Positions 52,128 to 61,426 of a DNA stretch of 64,000 bases are shown here, in pieces (position 1 is the stretch's first letter; each line of letters opens with the position of its first letter). Source of the DNA: Endoryza foliicola (GTDB lineage: Bacteria > Bacteroidota > Bacteroidia > Chitinophagales > Chitinophagaceae); the NCBI GenBank assembly GCA_965226965.1, contig OZ245715.1, positions 2,232,001 to 2,296,000 of the forward strand. The letters are read 5' to 3'. The notes under the pieces were generated by a model that saw nothing but the letters and a program-made list of their open reading frames with translations, ran no database searches and was not told the origin of the DNA. Both the position numbers and the translations under genes were made by a program.

Positions 52128-52847
52128 ATGACCCATCCCATCATTGCATCTTTAACTAATGTATCCCAGCACTTTTCAAATAGAAAAGTGCTGGATGCAC
52201 TTTCTCTTGAATTTAAAGAGAGAGAGATTACGGCATTGCTTGGACATAGTGGAAGCGGGAAATCAACGATTTTGAAATTGCTTAATGGCATGCTTAAACC
52301 TGATTCTGGGAACGTATCAGTTTTTGGAAAACATTTTGATTATGTAAACGCCAATCAAATTAGACTACAAATAGGTTATGTGGTTCAATCTGTTGGCCTT
52401 TTTCCGCATCTCACAATAAGTCAAAATATTGGGCTGTTAGGGGAACTTACAAATAAGGAGAAGCCTGAAATAAAGACAAGGGTTTCCGATTTAATGGAAA
52501 TGGTTCAATTGCCAAACTCATATCTCACTAAATACCCCTATCAATTATCAGGTGGCGAACAACAACGAGTTGGGCTATGCAGAGCGTTTTTTTTGAAACC
52601 TCCTTTAGTACTTATGGACGAGCCATTTGCTAGTTTGGATTATAAAACAAGAGCGAAAATATACGGGCATCTTTTGCAAATGCAAGCCAGCGAAGGGAGC
52701 TCCGTAATCGTTGTTACCCATCAACTTGAAGAGGCGATACATTTGTGTAATAGATTTTACTGGGTTCAGAATGGCTCCGTACATCATAGCGGTAATAAGG
52801 ATACACTTAAATCAATTAGTCATGAATTTAAAGAAATTTATTTATGA
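52128..52847 (+). CDS. ABC transporter ATP-binding protein (betaine/EgtV-like)
   Basis: About 239 aa from the ATG at 52128 (a TTG at 52116 is less likely). Walker A is GHSGSGKST (near residue 34), the signature is LSGGEQQRV, Walker B is LVLMDEPFASLD and the switch His is in VVTHQLEEA. It pairs with the permease-binding protein that overlaps it by 4 bp. Sequence and context place it in the osmoprotectant/ergothioneine uptake group. It lacks the CBS domains of classical betaine ATPases. Confidence 0.9.
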   Translation: MTHPIIASLTNVSQHFSNRKVLDALSLEFKEREITALLGHSGSGKSTILKLLNGMLKPDSGNVSVFGKHFDYVNANQIRLQIGYVVQSVGLFPHLTISQNIGLLGELTNKEKPEIKTRVSDLMEMVQLPNSYLTKYPYQLSGGEQQRVGLCRAFFLKPPLVLMDEPFASLDYKTRAKIYGHLLQMQASEGSSVIVVTHQLEEAIHLCNRFYWVQNGSVHHSGNKDTLKSISHEFKEIYL

Positions 52848-54322
52848 TTAAGAAGATGTATCTGTTTTTTACGCTTACCGTTTTGTTACCAGAGTTTCTG
52901 TGGGCACAACAAATAATTCGTGTAGGAGCAAAACATTTTAATGAAGGCTATATTTTAAGCGAACTTATATCCCAAACATTAGAAAACAAAGGATTTTATG
53001 TTGAACGTAAGTTTAACTTGGGAGGTACAGCAATCGCTTTTGATGCACTTCGTACTGGGAACATTGATGTTTATCCTGAATATTCAGGCACAATTGCCAA
53101 TGAAATTCTTAAAGCCACAGATACTCTATCAATTGAACAGCTAAAAATCGCTGTTAAAAATGCATTTAATTTAAACATTTCAAATACCTATGGTTTTAAC
53201 AATACTTATGCGCTAGTAGTAACTAGAGATAAGGCAGCCCGTTGGGGATTAAATGCTATTTCAGATTTATCCAATCATCCTGATTTAACTGCTGGACTGA
53301 GTCATGAATTCATTAACAGAAAAGATGGTTGGCAGAATCTGGCAGCAACTTATCAATTAAAAAATACAGTTAAAGGCATCGAACATGGTTTGGCATATAA
53401 AGCACTTCTTAGTGGAGATATTGAAATAACAGATGCTTATTCAACTGATGGCGAAATTGTAAACCTGCAACTACGTGTACTGAAAGACGATAAAACATTC
53501 TTCCCGCACTATCAGGCTCTATCGTTTTATTCCTCAGCCCTCTCTTCGGAGGCAATACAAGCACTTTCGGTTTTGGAAGGGATGATATCTGAAAAGGAAA
53601 TGCAGGAAATGAATGCAGAAGTGTTATATAAAAAAAGGAATTTTTATGATGTAGCCCATGCGTTTTTAATTTCAAAAAAAATAATTTCAGACCAAACAAC
53701 CAGCCATGAGAAAAACAACGTGTACGATTTTCTACTTCATGTTTGGCAACATCTAATGTTAACCTTAATTTCTATAATTGTTGCAATAACTATCGCCCTC
53801 CCGCTTGGCATATATTTACATAATAAAAAGAGACTTCTACAGCCTCTTTTGTTTGTAACCAGCATTTTGCAAACCATCCCGTCAATTGCACTGTTGGCAC
53901 TATTTATACCCTTATTAGGTATTGGCAAACTACCCGCATTAATTGCCCTGTGCCTTTATGCATTACTACCCATATTGCGAAACACCGTAACAGGCTTGCA
54001 AAATGTAAACCCAGATTTGTTATTTGTTGCCGAAGCAATAGGCTTAAATCAAAAGCAAATTTTGCGTAAGGTAAAACTTCCTTTATCAATGCCATCAATC
54101 ATGTCTGGGATAAGGATAGCTTCTGTAATTAATGTTGGAACAGCTACGCTTGCTGCTTTTATTGGTGCCGGGGGATTAGGAGAGTACATCGTAACAGGCT
54201 TAGCATTAAATGATACGGTTTTAATATTAAAAGGAGCGCTACCATCCGCTTTGCTTGCTATTCTTATCGAACTTTTATTTAACGCTATGGAAAGGAAACG
54301 AAAAAGAGCTATAGGATTATGA
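52844..54322 (+). CDS. ABC importer: binding protein fused to permease (EgtU-like)
   Basis: 492 aa. A signal peptide (residues 1-21, ending LWAQ) and a periplasmic OpuAC-type binding domain (RVGAKHFNEGYILSELI, DVYPEYSGTIANEIL, ITDAYSTDGEI, to about residue 280) come first. A permease domain with about five membrane helices and the ATPase-docking loop GLNQKQILRKVKLPLSMPSIMSGI follow. Gram-positive EgtU and the OpuC-like proteins have the permease first and the binding domain last; here the order is reversed. Together with egtB/egtD nearby I infer import of ergothioneine or a related betaine. Confidence 0.85.
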   Translation: MIKKMYLFFTLTVLLPEFLWAQQIIRVGAKHFNEGYILSELISQTLENKGFYVERKFNLGGTAIAFDALRTGNIDVYPEYSGTIANEILKATDTLSIEQLKIAVKNAFNLNISNTYGFNNTYALVVTRDKAARWGLNAISDLSNHPDLTAGLSHEFINRKDGWQNLAATYQLKNTVKGIEHGLAYKALLSGDIEITDAYSTDGEIVNLQLRVLKDDKTFFPHYQALSFYSSALSSEAIQALSVLEGMISEKEMQEMNAEVLYKKRNFYDVAHAFLISKKIISDQTTSHEKNNVYDFLLHVWQHLMLTLISIIVAITIALPLGIYLHNKKRLLQPLLFVTSILQTIPSIALLALFIPLLGIGKLPALIALCLYALLPILRNTVTGLQNVNPDLLFVAEAIGLNQKQILRKVKLPLSMPSIMSGIRIASVINVGTATLAAFIGAGGLGEYIVTGLALNDTVLILKGALPSALLAILIELLFNAMERKRKRAIGL

Positions 54323-54966
54323 AGGTAAAAAACATAGAGAAAATCACATTCGGCAGCCATACGGCTTATGTAGGCTTGCCTGATAGTTTTGATTCAACTA
54401 AAACATATTCTGTATTTATAGGAATTGCGGGAGGAAATCAAGAGGAAGCAAATATAAATTTCTTTCATGAAGTTTATTTTTCTAATGACCATTTAAGTAA
54501 CAAAATTATTGTGTTACCAATTAGTAGTGACTTGCAGCCTGTACATGAATTTAATAGAGAACAGATTTTGGATTTTATACACGCATTAAAAATAAAATTT
54601 AATACAAGTGATGAAGGCTGGATGGTTGCCGGGACTTCCAATGGAGGAAGAGCGGCATTTAAATTTATTGCGGCATTGCCCAGTTTGTTTTCTGGAGTTA
54701 TAGTTGCTCCCGGGGAATTAAAAGATTGCTTTATAATCAATGATTGGACCCATATTATTGTGATTTTAGCGTATGGTTCCAAAGATTCTGAAGCGTGGAA
54801 ACAAGGCGTAATAAATACAAAAAATCTGCTGGAAAACAAAGTTGCTTATCTGGAAGTAATAGAATTATCAGGCGCAGCTCATATTATAAAAAAGGGATTC
54901 AGTATTAACCATTTATACACCGCACTGTTTCGGGAATATAAGAAAATTGATCATGGAAAAAATTAA
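54319..54966 (+). CDS. alpha/beta-hydrolase-fold protein
   Basis: 215 aa. The nucleophile elbow is AGTSNGGRAAF (near residue 107; G-x-S-x-G), and the His is probably in LSGAAHIIKKG. The Asp is likely in YGSKDSEAW. It is a cytoplasmic serine hydrolase of the PHB depolymerase/esterase D type. It overlaps the permease gene by 4 bp and the egtB start by 14 bp, so it is translated with them. It could hydrolyse a conjugate brought in by the transporter, but this is speculation. Confidence 0.75.
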   Translation: MKVKNIEKITFGSHTAYVGLPDSFDSTKTYSVFIGIAGGNQEEANINFFHEVYFSNDHLSNKIIVLPISSDLQPVHEFNREQILDFIHALKIKFNTSDEGWMVAGTSNGGRAAFKFIAALPSLFSGVIVAPGELKDCFIINDWTHIIVILAYGSKDSEAWKQGVINTKNLLENKVAYLEVIELSGAAHIIKKGFSINHLYTALFREYKKIDHGKN

Positions 54967-56101
54967 AGAGAAATTTAAACACACACGACAACAAACTGAA
55001 AACATTTGTAAGCCTCTTTACATTGAGGATTACTCGGTGCAGCCTATTGAATTTGTTTCTCCCCCTAAATGGCATTTAGGCCACGTAACCTGGTTTTGGG
55101 AAGAATTTGTTTTAAAACAATACAAAAAAGGATACAAAGAATATAATGCTGATTTTTCGTACTTATTTAATAGTTATTATAACACTGTTGGTAAACGGGT
55201 GCTGCGCCCAACGCGTGGTTTAATGACTAGGCCCAGTGTGAACGAAGTATTTGCGTATCGAAATTATGTAACCAATGAAATGCTTGAGTTCTTAGAAACA
55301 CAACTGAATGATGTTATACGCAATGTTGTTGAGATTGGAATTAACCACGAAGAGCAACATCAGGAGCTTTTGATTTACGATATTAAATACATATTAGGTC
55401 ATCAACCACTCTTTCCGGCATACGATGCTACATACAAAAACATTGGATTAATAACTAACAACCAGTTTTTAACCCATAGTGAGGGAGTATATGAAATTGG
55501 GCATATTGGCAATGGTTTTTGTTTTGATAATGAACTTAACCGACATAAAGTTTATGTCAATAATTTTGAAATAGCTAAGTATCCAGTACTTAACAAAGAA
55601 TACCTTGATTTCATTAATGATGGTGGATACACAAACTTTAACTATTGGCACGACGAAGGTTGGCACTGGATAAATACCCATCAAATAAAAGCCCCACTCT
55701 ATTGGCATTTAATAGATGGAGAATGGCACGAGTATGATTTGAATGGCTTACACCCATTAAATACAGATACTCCTGTTACACATGTAAGCTACTATGAAGC
55801 ATTTGCCTTTGCGCAATGGAAAAACATGCGCTTACCAACAGAGGCAGAATGGGAAGTAGCCGCTCCAACATTAGCCATTGGAAATGTATGGGAGTGGACA
55901 AATAGCGCCTACTTGGCATATCCCGGTTACAACAAGGCCCCGGGGGCTTTGGGAGAATACAATGGTAAGTTTATGGTAAATCAAATGGTTTTGCGTGGGG
56001 CTTCGTATGCAACTCCACTCAACCATAGCAGAATTAGTTACCGTAATTTTTTTCATGCAAATATGCGCTGGCAATATGCGGGTATTCGCTTAGTCAAATA
56101 A
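54953..56101 (+). CDS. egtB: ergothioneine synthase EgtB-like sulfoxide synthase
   Basis: About 382 aa from the ATG at 54953. The N-terminal DinB-like domain supplies the iron ligands: HLGHVTWFWE (near residue 45) and HEEQHQELL (near 135). The C-terminal formylglycine-generating-enzyme-type domain (from GGYTNFNYWHDEGWHW to GNVWEWT and NQMVLRGASYAT) completes the active site. EgtB joins hercynine to cysteine or gamma-glutamylcysteine through a non-haem iron and O2. No egtA or egtC is nearby, so cysteine itself is the likelier sulfur donor. It is the middle gene of the operon. Confidence 0.9.
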   Translation: MEKIKEKFKHTRQQTENICKPLYIEDYSVQPIEFVSPPKWHLGHVTWFWEEFVLKQYKKGYKEYNADFSYLFNSYYNTVGKRVLRPTRGLMTRPSVNEVFAYRNYVTNEMLEFLETQLNDVIRNVVEIGINHEEQHQELLIYDIKYILGHQPLFPAYDATYKNIGLITNNQFLTHSEGVYEIGHIGNGFCFDNELNRHKVYVNNFEIAKYPVLNKEYLDFINDGGYTNFNYWHDEGWHWINTHQIKAPLYWHLIDGEWHEYDLNGLHPLNTDTPVTHVSYYEAFAFAQWKNMRLPTEAEWEVAAPTLAIGNVWEWTNSAYLAYPGYNKAPGALGEYNGKFMVNQMVLRGASYATPLNHSRISYRNFFHANMRWQYAGIRLVK

Positions 56102-56139
56102 AATCCATCATTAAAATATAAAAACAAAGAATAAAAAAC

Positions 56140-57507
56140 ATGAAAAACTACGATGCAATAATAATAGGATCAGGGCAAGCTGGAACTCCGCTAACGTTTA
56201 CATTAGCTTCAAAAAAGCAAAAAGTGTTGCTGATAGAGATGAAAGAACTTGGAGGCACGTGTTTGAACGTGGGCTGTACTCCAACAAAAACATATGTTGC
56301 TTCTGCAAGGCGCATGTGGGATCTTCAGCACGCCAGCGAAATGGGCGTTGATTTAGAAGGAAGCTTTAAAGCAAATTTGGCTGCTATTAAAAAAAGAAAG
56401 GATGCATTATTAAGTAAATCCTTAAAAGGATTACACGATGCAATCAACAATTCAGAATATATTGATTACGTTTCAGGGAGGGCCTCCTTTATTTCAGATA
56501 AAGTAATAAAGGTAAATGAAGAAGAATATACTGCTGCACAGATTTTCATTAATGTTGGAGGACGTGCGTTTGTTCCAAAAGAATATAACAATATTCCATA
56601 CCTCACAAACGAGAATATATTGGATATTACAACATTGCCAGAACATTTGATTGTAATTGGCGGGAGTTATATAGGTCTTGAATTTGGGCAAATGTTTAAA
56701 CGCTTTGGTAGTCGCGTAACAATAATAGAAAGAGGGGAAAAACTTATTAGCAGAGAAGATAATGAAATAAGTGAGAGCATTTTGGAATTTATGCAGAAGG
56801 AAGGCGTTGAGTTTGTATTTAATGCTAAAACAATTGAGCCATCAGTAGAAAACAATGAAGTGGTTATACTGGTGAATAATGAAATTAAAATAACAGGAAC
56901 CAATGTATTACTTGCCATTGGACGAGCGGCTAACACAGATACACTAGCACTAAAAAATACAAGCATCAAAGTAACAGAAAGAGGGTTTATAGAAGTGGAT
57001 GATTTCTGCAAAACTAGCGTGGAGGGTGTTTTTGCAATGGGCGATTGTAACGGAAGAGGCGCCTTTACCCACACGGCATATAACGATTTTCAAATCGTGG
57101 AAAGTTATTTGTTCGGAAATAAAAACAGGAAAATTAGTGATAGAATAATGACGTATGGCCTATTTGTTGACCCCCCACTTGGACGAGTTGGACTAACCAA
57201 AGGCGAAGCACTTGCTAAGGGATATAAAGTGTTGGAAGGAAAACGACCAATGAGCAAAATTAGTCGCGCAAAGGAAAAAGGTGAAACCAGTGGCTTTATG
57301 AGTGTTTTAGTTGATGCAGAGACTGAACTTATTTTAGGCGCCTGTGTTCTTGGAGTTGGTGGAGACGAAATAATTACGAGCGTGTTAAACGTAATGATCT
57401 CAAAGCAATCCTACAAATTGATTAAGGACTCAGTTGTATTACATCCTACAGTAAGTGAATTAATTCCAACCACATTGGAAGATTTAATCCAGATTAATAA
57501 AAGCTAA
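56140..57507 (+). CDS. FAD pyridine-nucleotide disulfide reductase (RclA/MerA-like)
   Basis: 455 aa. FAD binding is through IIIGSGQAGTPLTFTLAS. The redox Cys pair is in GGTCLNVGCTPTK (near residue 42), NAD(P)H binding in VIGGSYIGLEFGQ, and the second FAD motif in VFAMGDC. The C-terminal His-Glu pair is in VLHPTVSELIP. It is closest in pattern to RclA and mercuric-reductase-like proteins, without a heavy-metal domain. In E. coli rclA is under the AraC-type RclR and protects against hypochlorous acid. Here it could reduce ergothioneine or bacillithiol disulfide; both are inferences. Confidence 0.88.
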   Translation: MKNYDAIIIGSGQAGTPLTFTLASKKQKVLLIEMKELGGTCLNVGCTPTKTYVASARRMWDLQHASEMGVDLEGSFKANLAAIKKRKDALLSKSLKGLHDAINNSEYIDYVSGRASFISDKVIKVNEEEYTAAQIFINVGGRAFVPKEYNNIPYLTNENILDITTLPEHLIVIGGSYIGLEFGQMFKRFGSRVTIIERGEKLISREDNEISESILEFMQKEGVEFVFNAKTIEPSVENNEVVILVNNEIKITGTNVLLAIGRAANTDTLALKNTSIKVTERGFIEVDDFCKTSVEGVFAMGDCNGRGAFTHTAYNDFQIVESYLFGNKNRKISDRIMTYGLFVDPPLGRVGLTKGEALAKGYKVLEGKRPMSKISRAKEKGETSGFMSVLVDAETELILGACVLGVGGDEIITSVLNVMISKQSYKLIKDSVVLHPTVSELIPTTLEDLIQINKS

Positions 57508-57509
57508 GT

Positions 57510-58760
57510 ATGAAATTAAATAAAGAAATATGGATTGCGTCAGGGCTAAGAACACCTTTTGCAAAAAACGACAAAGAACTAAAGGATATCTCTTCGCTCG
57601 AGTTATCAGTTGCTGTAATTAATAAAATGTATGAAGTAGAACACTTAAACCCCGATTATGTTGTTTGGGGTACGGTAGTTCCGAACTTAAAATACAGTAA
57701 CATTGCGCGTGAAATTGTAATGGACTCAAAACTTAGTCAGGAAACAATTGCATTTTCAACTGCTTTAGCTTGTAGCAGTTCTTTACTCGCCGCCATTGAA
57801 ATAGCCTCCATGCTTGACGAAAATGAAACCGCTATTGCTGGCGGAGTGGAGAGTATGAGTAATGTGCAAATCGGGTTAAGCAACAAAACATCAAAATGGA
57901 TTCGGAGATTTTATTCAGTTAAAAAGAAAATCGAAAAGATAAAAATGCTGCCTGGCGTTTTTTCTTTTAAAATAGAATCTCCGGCTCGAAAAAACAGGAG
58001 CACAGGAAAAAGCATGGGAGAACATGCTGAAATTACGGGACAACGATTAGGTATTTCAAGAAAAGAACAGGATGAATTCGCGGTACTCAGTCATCAAAAT
58101 TACTTTAAAGCCAAGAATAATGGATTTTATAATGATCTAGTATTCTCTGCTTTTGGACTAAAGGATGATGCAATACCAAGGCAGAAAACCAGCGTAGAGG
58201 CAATTGCAAATTTAACCCCGGTGTTCGATTATACAGGCAAAGGAACAATAACAGCTGGCAATTCATCTTTGTTTACAGATGGGGCCGCAGGTGTTTGGTT
58301 GTCAGGTAAAAATAGCATTTCTAAAATTAAAACACCGTACAAAGTACGTTTAATAGATTGGGAAATGGCTGGCGTAAATATTGAAGAAGAAGGAATTCTA
58401 ATGTCGCCAACATACGCTATACCCAAACTACTGGAAAGACATCAGTTAAAATATGACGATATTGATATTTGGGAAATACACGAAGCTTTTGCCTCTCAGG
58501 TTTTGGCAACAATTAATAAACTTGAGGATAAAACACACCTAGCCAAAGTTGGAGTAAAACTGGAGTTAGGAAAATTCCCATTTCACAAATTAAATCAAAA
58601 CGGAAGCAGTATAGCAATTGGTCACCCATTTGGAGCCACTGGAGCAAGAATATTAAGTCAAACTACAAAATCTTTACATCTTTTGGGTAAAGGAAAAAAA
58701 GCGCTTATAAGCGTTTGTGCAGATGGTGGGCTTGGTGCCGTTGCCCTGTTGGAAAGTTAA
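57510..58760 (+). CDS. thiolase family acetyl-CoA acyltransferase
   Basis: 416 aa. The acylated Cys is in STALACSSSLLAAIE (near residue 90). SIAIGHPFGATGARIL and ISVCADGGLGAVAL hold the other active-site residues. It is longer and more FadI-like than the thiolase at 45920. It starts 2 bp after the flavoprotein gene, so it is in the same operon. The regulon thus has two thiolases; their metabolic reason is not apparent. Confidence 0.9.
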   Translation: MKLNKEIWIASGLRTPFAKNDKELKDISSLELSVAVINKMYEVEHLNPDYVVWGTVVPNLKYSNIAREIVMDSKLSQETIAFSTALACSSSLLAAIEIASMLDENETAIAGGVESMSNVQIGLSNKTSKWIRRFYSVKKKIEKIKMLPGVFSFKIESPARKNRSTGKSMGEHAEITGQRLGISRKEQDEFAVLSHQNYFKAKNNGFYNDLVFSAFGLKDDAIPRQKTSVEAIANLTPVFDYTGKGTITAGNSSLFTDGAAGVWLSGKNSISKIKTPYKVRLIDWEMAGVNIEEEGILMSPTYAIPKLLERHQLKYDDIDIWEIHEAFASQVLATINKLEDKTHLAKVGVKLELGKFPFHKLNQNGSSIAIGHPFGATGARILSQTTKSLHLLGKGKKALISVCADGGLGAVALLES

Positions 58761-58787
58761 AAAAACAAATTAAAGCAATTAGAAAAT

Positions 58788-59732
58788 ATGTTCAATAAAT
58801 TTAAACAAGATGTAATTAAGGGGTTGAGTAAATCACCTCAAAAAACTCTACCCTCAAAATATTTTTATGATAAAAAGGGAGATGAATTATTTGTGAAGAT
58901 AATGGCGCTTCCTGAGTATTATCTCACTCGGGCTGAAATGGAAATATTTAAAAATAAAACAGAGGAGCTTATCAGCGCGTTATATCTTAATAAGAAAGAG
59001 AAATATGACATTATTGAATTAGGGGCAGGAGATGGGACAAAAACTATTCATTTATTAAAGAAATTGATTTCATTAGAATTTGATTTCGAATACATTCCTG
59101 TAGATATATCTAAAAACGCACTTGAAGGCCTGAACACCTACTTAAAAAATGAGCTCCCTGATATAGTGGTTAAACCCAATCATACCGATTATTTTAAGGC
59201 CTTAAACGATTTAAAGCAAGATGGGAGAACAAAAATTATTTTGTTTTTAGGCTCAAATATCGGGAATCTATTAGATGAGCAGGCAACCGACTTTATATAT
59301 CACCTTGGTTCAAGTTTGTATAAAGGGGACAAAATTATTTTGGGAGTTGATTTAAAAAAATCAAAAGAAATAGTTTTACCTGCATATAATGATTCCCAAA
59401 AAATAACTGCTGAATTCAATTTGAATTTATTAGATAGAATAAACAACGAACTTGGAGCAAATTTTGACAGAAACAATTTTGAGCATTATCCTGATTATGA
59501 TGAAGAAATAGGCATAGCTAAAAGCTATATAAAGAGCCTGAAAGAGCAGTGGGTGAAATTAGATGAACAATGGTTTCACTTTATTAAAGATGAATTAATA
59601 CACACGGAGGTGTCTCGAAAATATGATGATGAAATAATAAAACAAATACTATCGAAAACAGACATTACGTGGGAATATAAAATAATGGATAGTAAAAATT
59701 TGTTTGCTGATTATATTTTACATAGAAATTAA
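58788..59732 (+). CDS. egtD: L-histidine N-alpha-methyltransferase EgtD
   Basis: 314 aa. SPQKTLPSKYFYDKKGDELFVKIMALPEYYLTRAE and IIELGAGDGTKT (SAM binding, near residue 80) are diagnostic, as is LFLGSNIGNL, whose Asn anchors histidine. AYNDSQKITAEFNLNLLDRIN..LGANF follows, and the terminal IHTEVSRKY keeps the Glu/Ser that bind the imidazole. The usual RIEMHL segment reads EIGIAKSYI, so that part of the pocket differs. It makes hercynine, the EgtB substrate. It lies two genes downstream of egtB. Confidence 0.9.
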   Translation: MFNKFKQDVIKGLSKSPQKTLPSKYFYDKKGDELFVKIMALPEYYLTRAEMEIFKNKTEELISALYLNKKEKYDIIELGAGDGTKTIHLLKKLISLEFDFEYIPVDISKNALEGLNTYLKNELPDIVVKPNHTDYFKALNDLKQDGRTKIILFLGSNIGNLLDEQATDFIYHLGSSLYKGDKIILGVDLKKSKEIVLPAYNDSQKITAEFNLNLLDRINNELGANFDRNNFEHYPDYDEEIGIAKSYIKSLKEQWVKLDEQWFHFIKDELIHTEVSRKYDDEIIKQILSKTDITWEYKIMDSKNLFADYILHRN

Positions 59733-59735
59733 GTT

Positions 59736-60401
59736 ATGCACAAGCTTGGAATTCTTGGACTTGGAGCAGCGTCTACCGCGTTCTACATTGAGCAATTAAA
59801 TTTGCAGTACGGTAAAATTTTCGGGAATGAAACCACATGCCCTTTTGTTTTAGTTAATACAGATTTTGCACAGATAAATCAAAATTTGCCAAATAATTTC
59901 AAAATTTTAAAAGGGATACTATCTCCTTATTTGCATTATTTTGAAAAAATTGAGACTGATTGCCTATTGATTCCGAATATAACACTGCATGAAACAATAG
60001 ATATGCTGATTTCAGAACATGATTTTTCGTTTAAAATAATCCACCCCATAACACTCGCAATAAACCACTTACAGAAACATTCAATTCGTAACGTAACTAT
60101 ACTAGGAAGTCAATATACAATGACTGCTGATTACATGCCTAGATATTTAAGAGAAAGCAACATAAATATAAATCATCTGCCTACTGCGACACAAAAAAGT
60201 ATTGATGAAATCAGAAAAAGAATATTTTACAATAACGAACAGCCAAGGGAAGAACTCATGTCTTATATAAATAATATAAACATATCCAGCAAACCAATAA
60301 TTGCCTGTACCGAGCTATCCCAAACATTAATCGGTACAGAAAACCTTGTAGATTTGGCCCAGTTACAAATTAAAGAAGCTATAAACATAATAACAACATA
60401 A
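59736..60401 (+). CDS. aspartate/glutamate racemase family protein
   Basis: 221 aa. The N terminus is GILGLGAASTAFYIEQLN, the racemase entry motif. The first catalytic position, usually P-C-N-T-x-H, is PNITLH and lacks Cys. The second, IACTELSQTLIG (near residue 190), keeps it. One-Cys members of this family are often not racemases but may act as lyases or isomerases. It lies 3 bp after egtD and 7 bp before an exchanger gene. The substrate is unknown. Confidence 0.78.
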   Translation: MHKLGILGLGAASTAFYIEQLNLQYGKIFGNETTCPFVLVNTDFAQINQNLPNNFKILKGILSPYLHYFEKIETDCLLIPNITLHETIDMLISEHDFSFKIIHPITLAINHLQKHSIRNVTILGSQYTMTADYMPRYLRESNININHLPTATQKSIDEIRKRIFYNNEQPREELMSYINNINISSKPIIACTELSQTLIGTENLVDLAQLQIKEAINIITT

Positions 60402-60408
60402 TAAACGA

Positions 60409-61413
60409 ATGGAACTAAATATAACTATATACAGTGCGCTCTTTTTGATTTCAGGTGGTGTTATCTGGTATTTCAGCTACAAACTATCTGAGTTAGTAGA
60501 GTATATAACCGAACATTATAAATTGGGAAGTGCCTTTGGAGGGACTTTACTATTATCTCTCATTGTTAACCTTCCAGAGGTAGTAATTGTAGCGTATGGC
60601 ACATATCGCGGAGATACCTCTTTAGCATTAGGTAACATACTAGGGGGCATCGCAATTCAAACTTTATTGTTGGTGCTGTTTGACTTTGCATCACGAAAAG
60701 AAAAATTACCACTTACCACACTAACCTCAAATGTAAATTCTATAACACAAGGCTTATTCCTTGCGCTTATTTTAGGATTGGTGATACTTGGGGCGCAATT
60801 CAATGCAGATAACGTTATGTTCAAGGCTGCGCCTATAGAACTATTAATTGTGGTAGCATGGTTTCTTAGTTTGTTTCTTGTAAAAAAATGTGAGGCTATG
60901 TCGCTTATTCCCAAGCAGGAACAAGCACATATTCAAAAAGGGAACTACTCTCCTGGTAAGGCGATAGCATGGGTTATAGGTATTGGAATCATTATTTTAT
61001 TTTTTGGTGTAATATTAGCGTATACAAGCGAACAAATTTCGGCACACTTTCATATAACCGGCGTTATATTTGGCGCTACGATTCTTTCACTTATTACTGC
61101 TTTACCAGAAATATCAGGAGGCCTCTCTTTCGTAAAACATAAACAATACCAGCCCATTATCAGTGATATCTTTGGTGGTAATTCATTTTTACCTTTACTG
61201 TTTCTTTTAGCAAGTTTAATTGGTAATCGATCAATACTGACAGATGCCTTAAAAACGGATATTTACCTTACTTCATTATCAATCATTCTAACGTTGATAT
61301 TCACTATTGGGATGGTTATTAAATCCCCGAGACGTTTTTTCTACCTGGGCCTTGATTCCTGGATTGCCCTTGTAATATACATTGTTGCTATTTCAGGCTT
61401 AATATTAATTTAA
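60409..61413 (+). CDS. sodium/calcium exchanger family membrane protein
   Basis: 334 aa with about ten hydrophobic segments in two inverted halves. The alpha-repeat ion-site motifs are LIVNLPEVVIVAYGTYRGDTSLALGNILGG (near residues 50-80) and SLITALPEISGGLSFVKH...DIFGGNSFLPL (near 222-265), each with an acidic residue after Pro. It is a YrbG/CaxA-type cation antiporter. It lies 7 bp after the racemase-like gene. Confidence 0.88.
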   Translation: MELNITIYSALFLISGGVIWYFSYKLSELVEYITEHYKLGSAFGGTLLLSLIVNLPEVVIVAYGTYRGDTSLALGNILGGIAIQTLLLVLFDFASRKEKLPLTTLTSNVNSITQGLFLALILGLVILGAQFNADNVMFKAAPIELLIVVAWFLSLFLVKKCEAMSLIPKQEQAHIQKGNYSPGKAIAWVIGIGIIILFFGVILAYTSEQISAHFHITGVIFGATILSLITALPEISGGLSFVKHKQYQPIISDIFGGNSFLPLLFLLASLIGNRSILTDALKTDIYLTSLSIILTLIFTIGMVIKSPRRFFYLGLDSWIALVIYIVAISGLILI

Positions 61414-61426
61414 AAAAAACAAAAAA

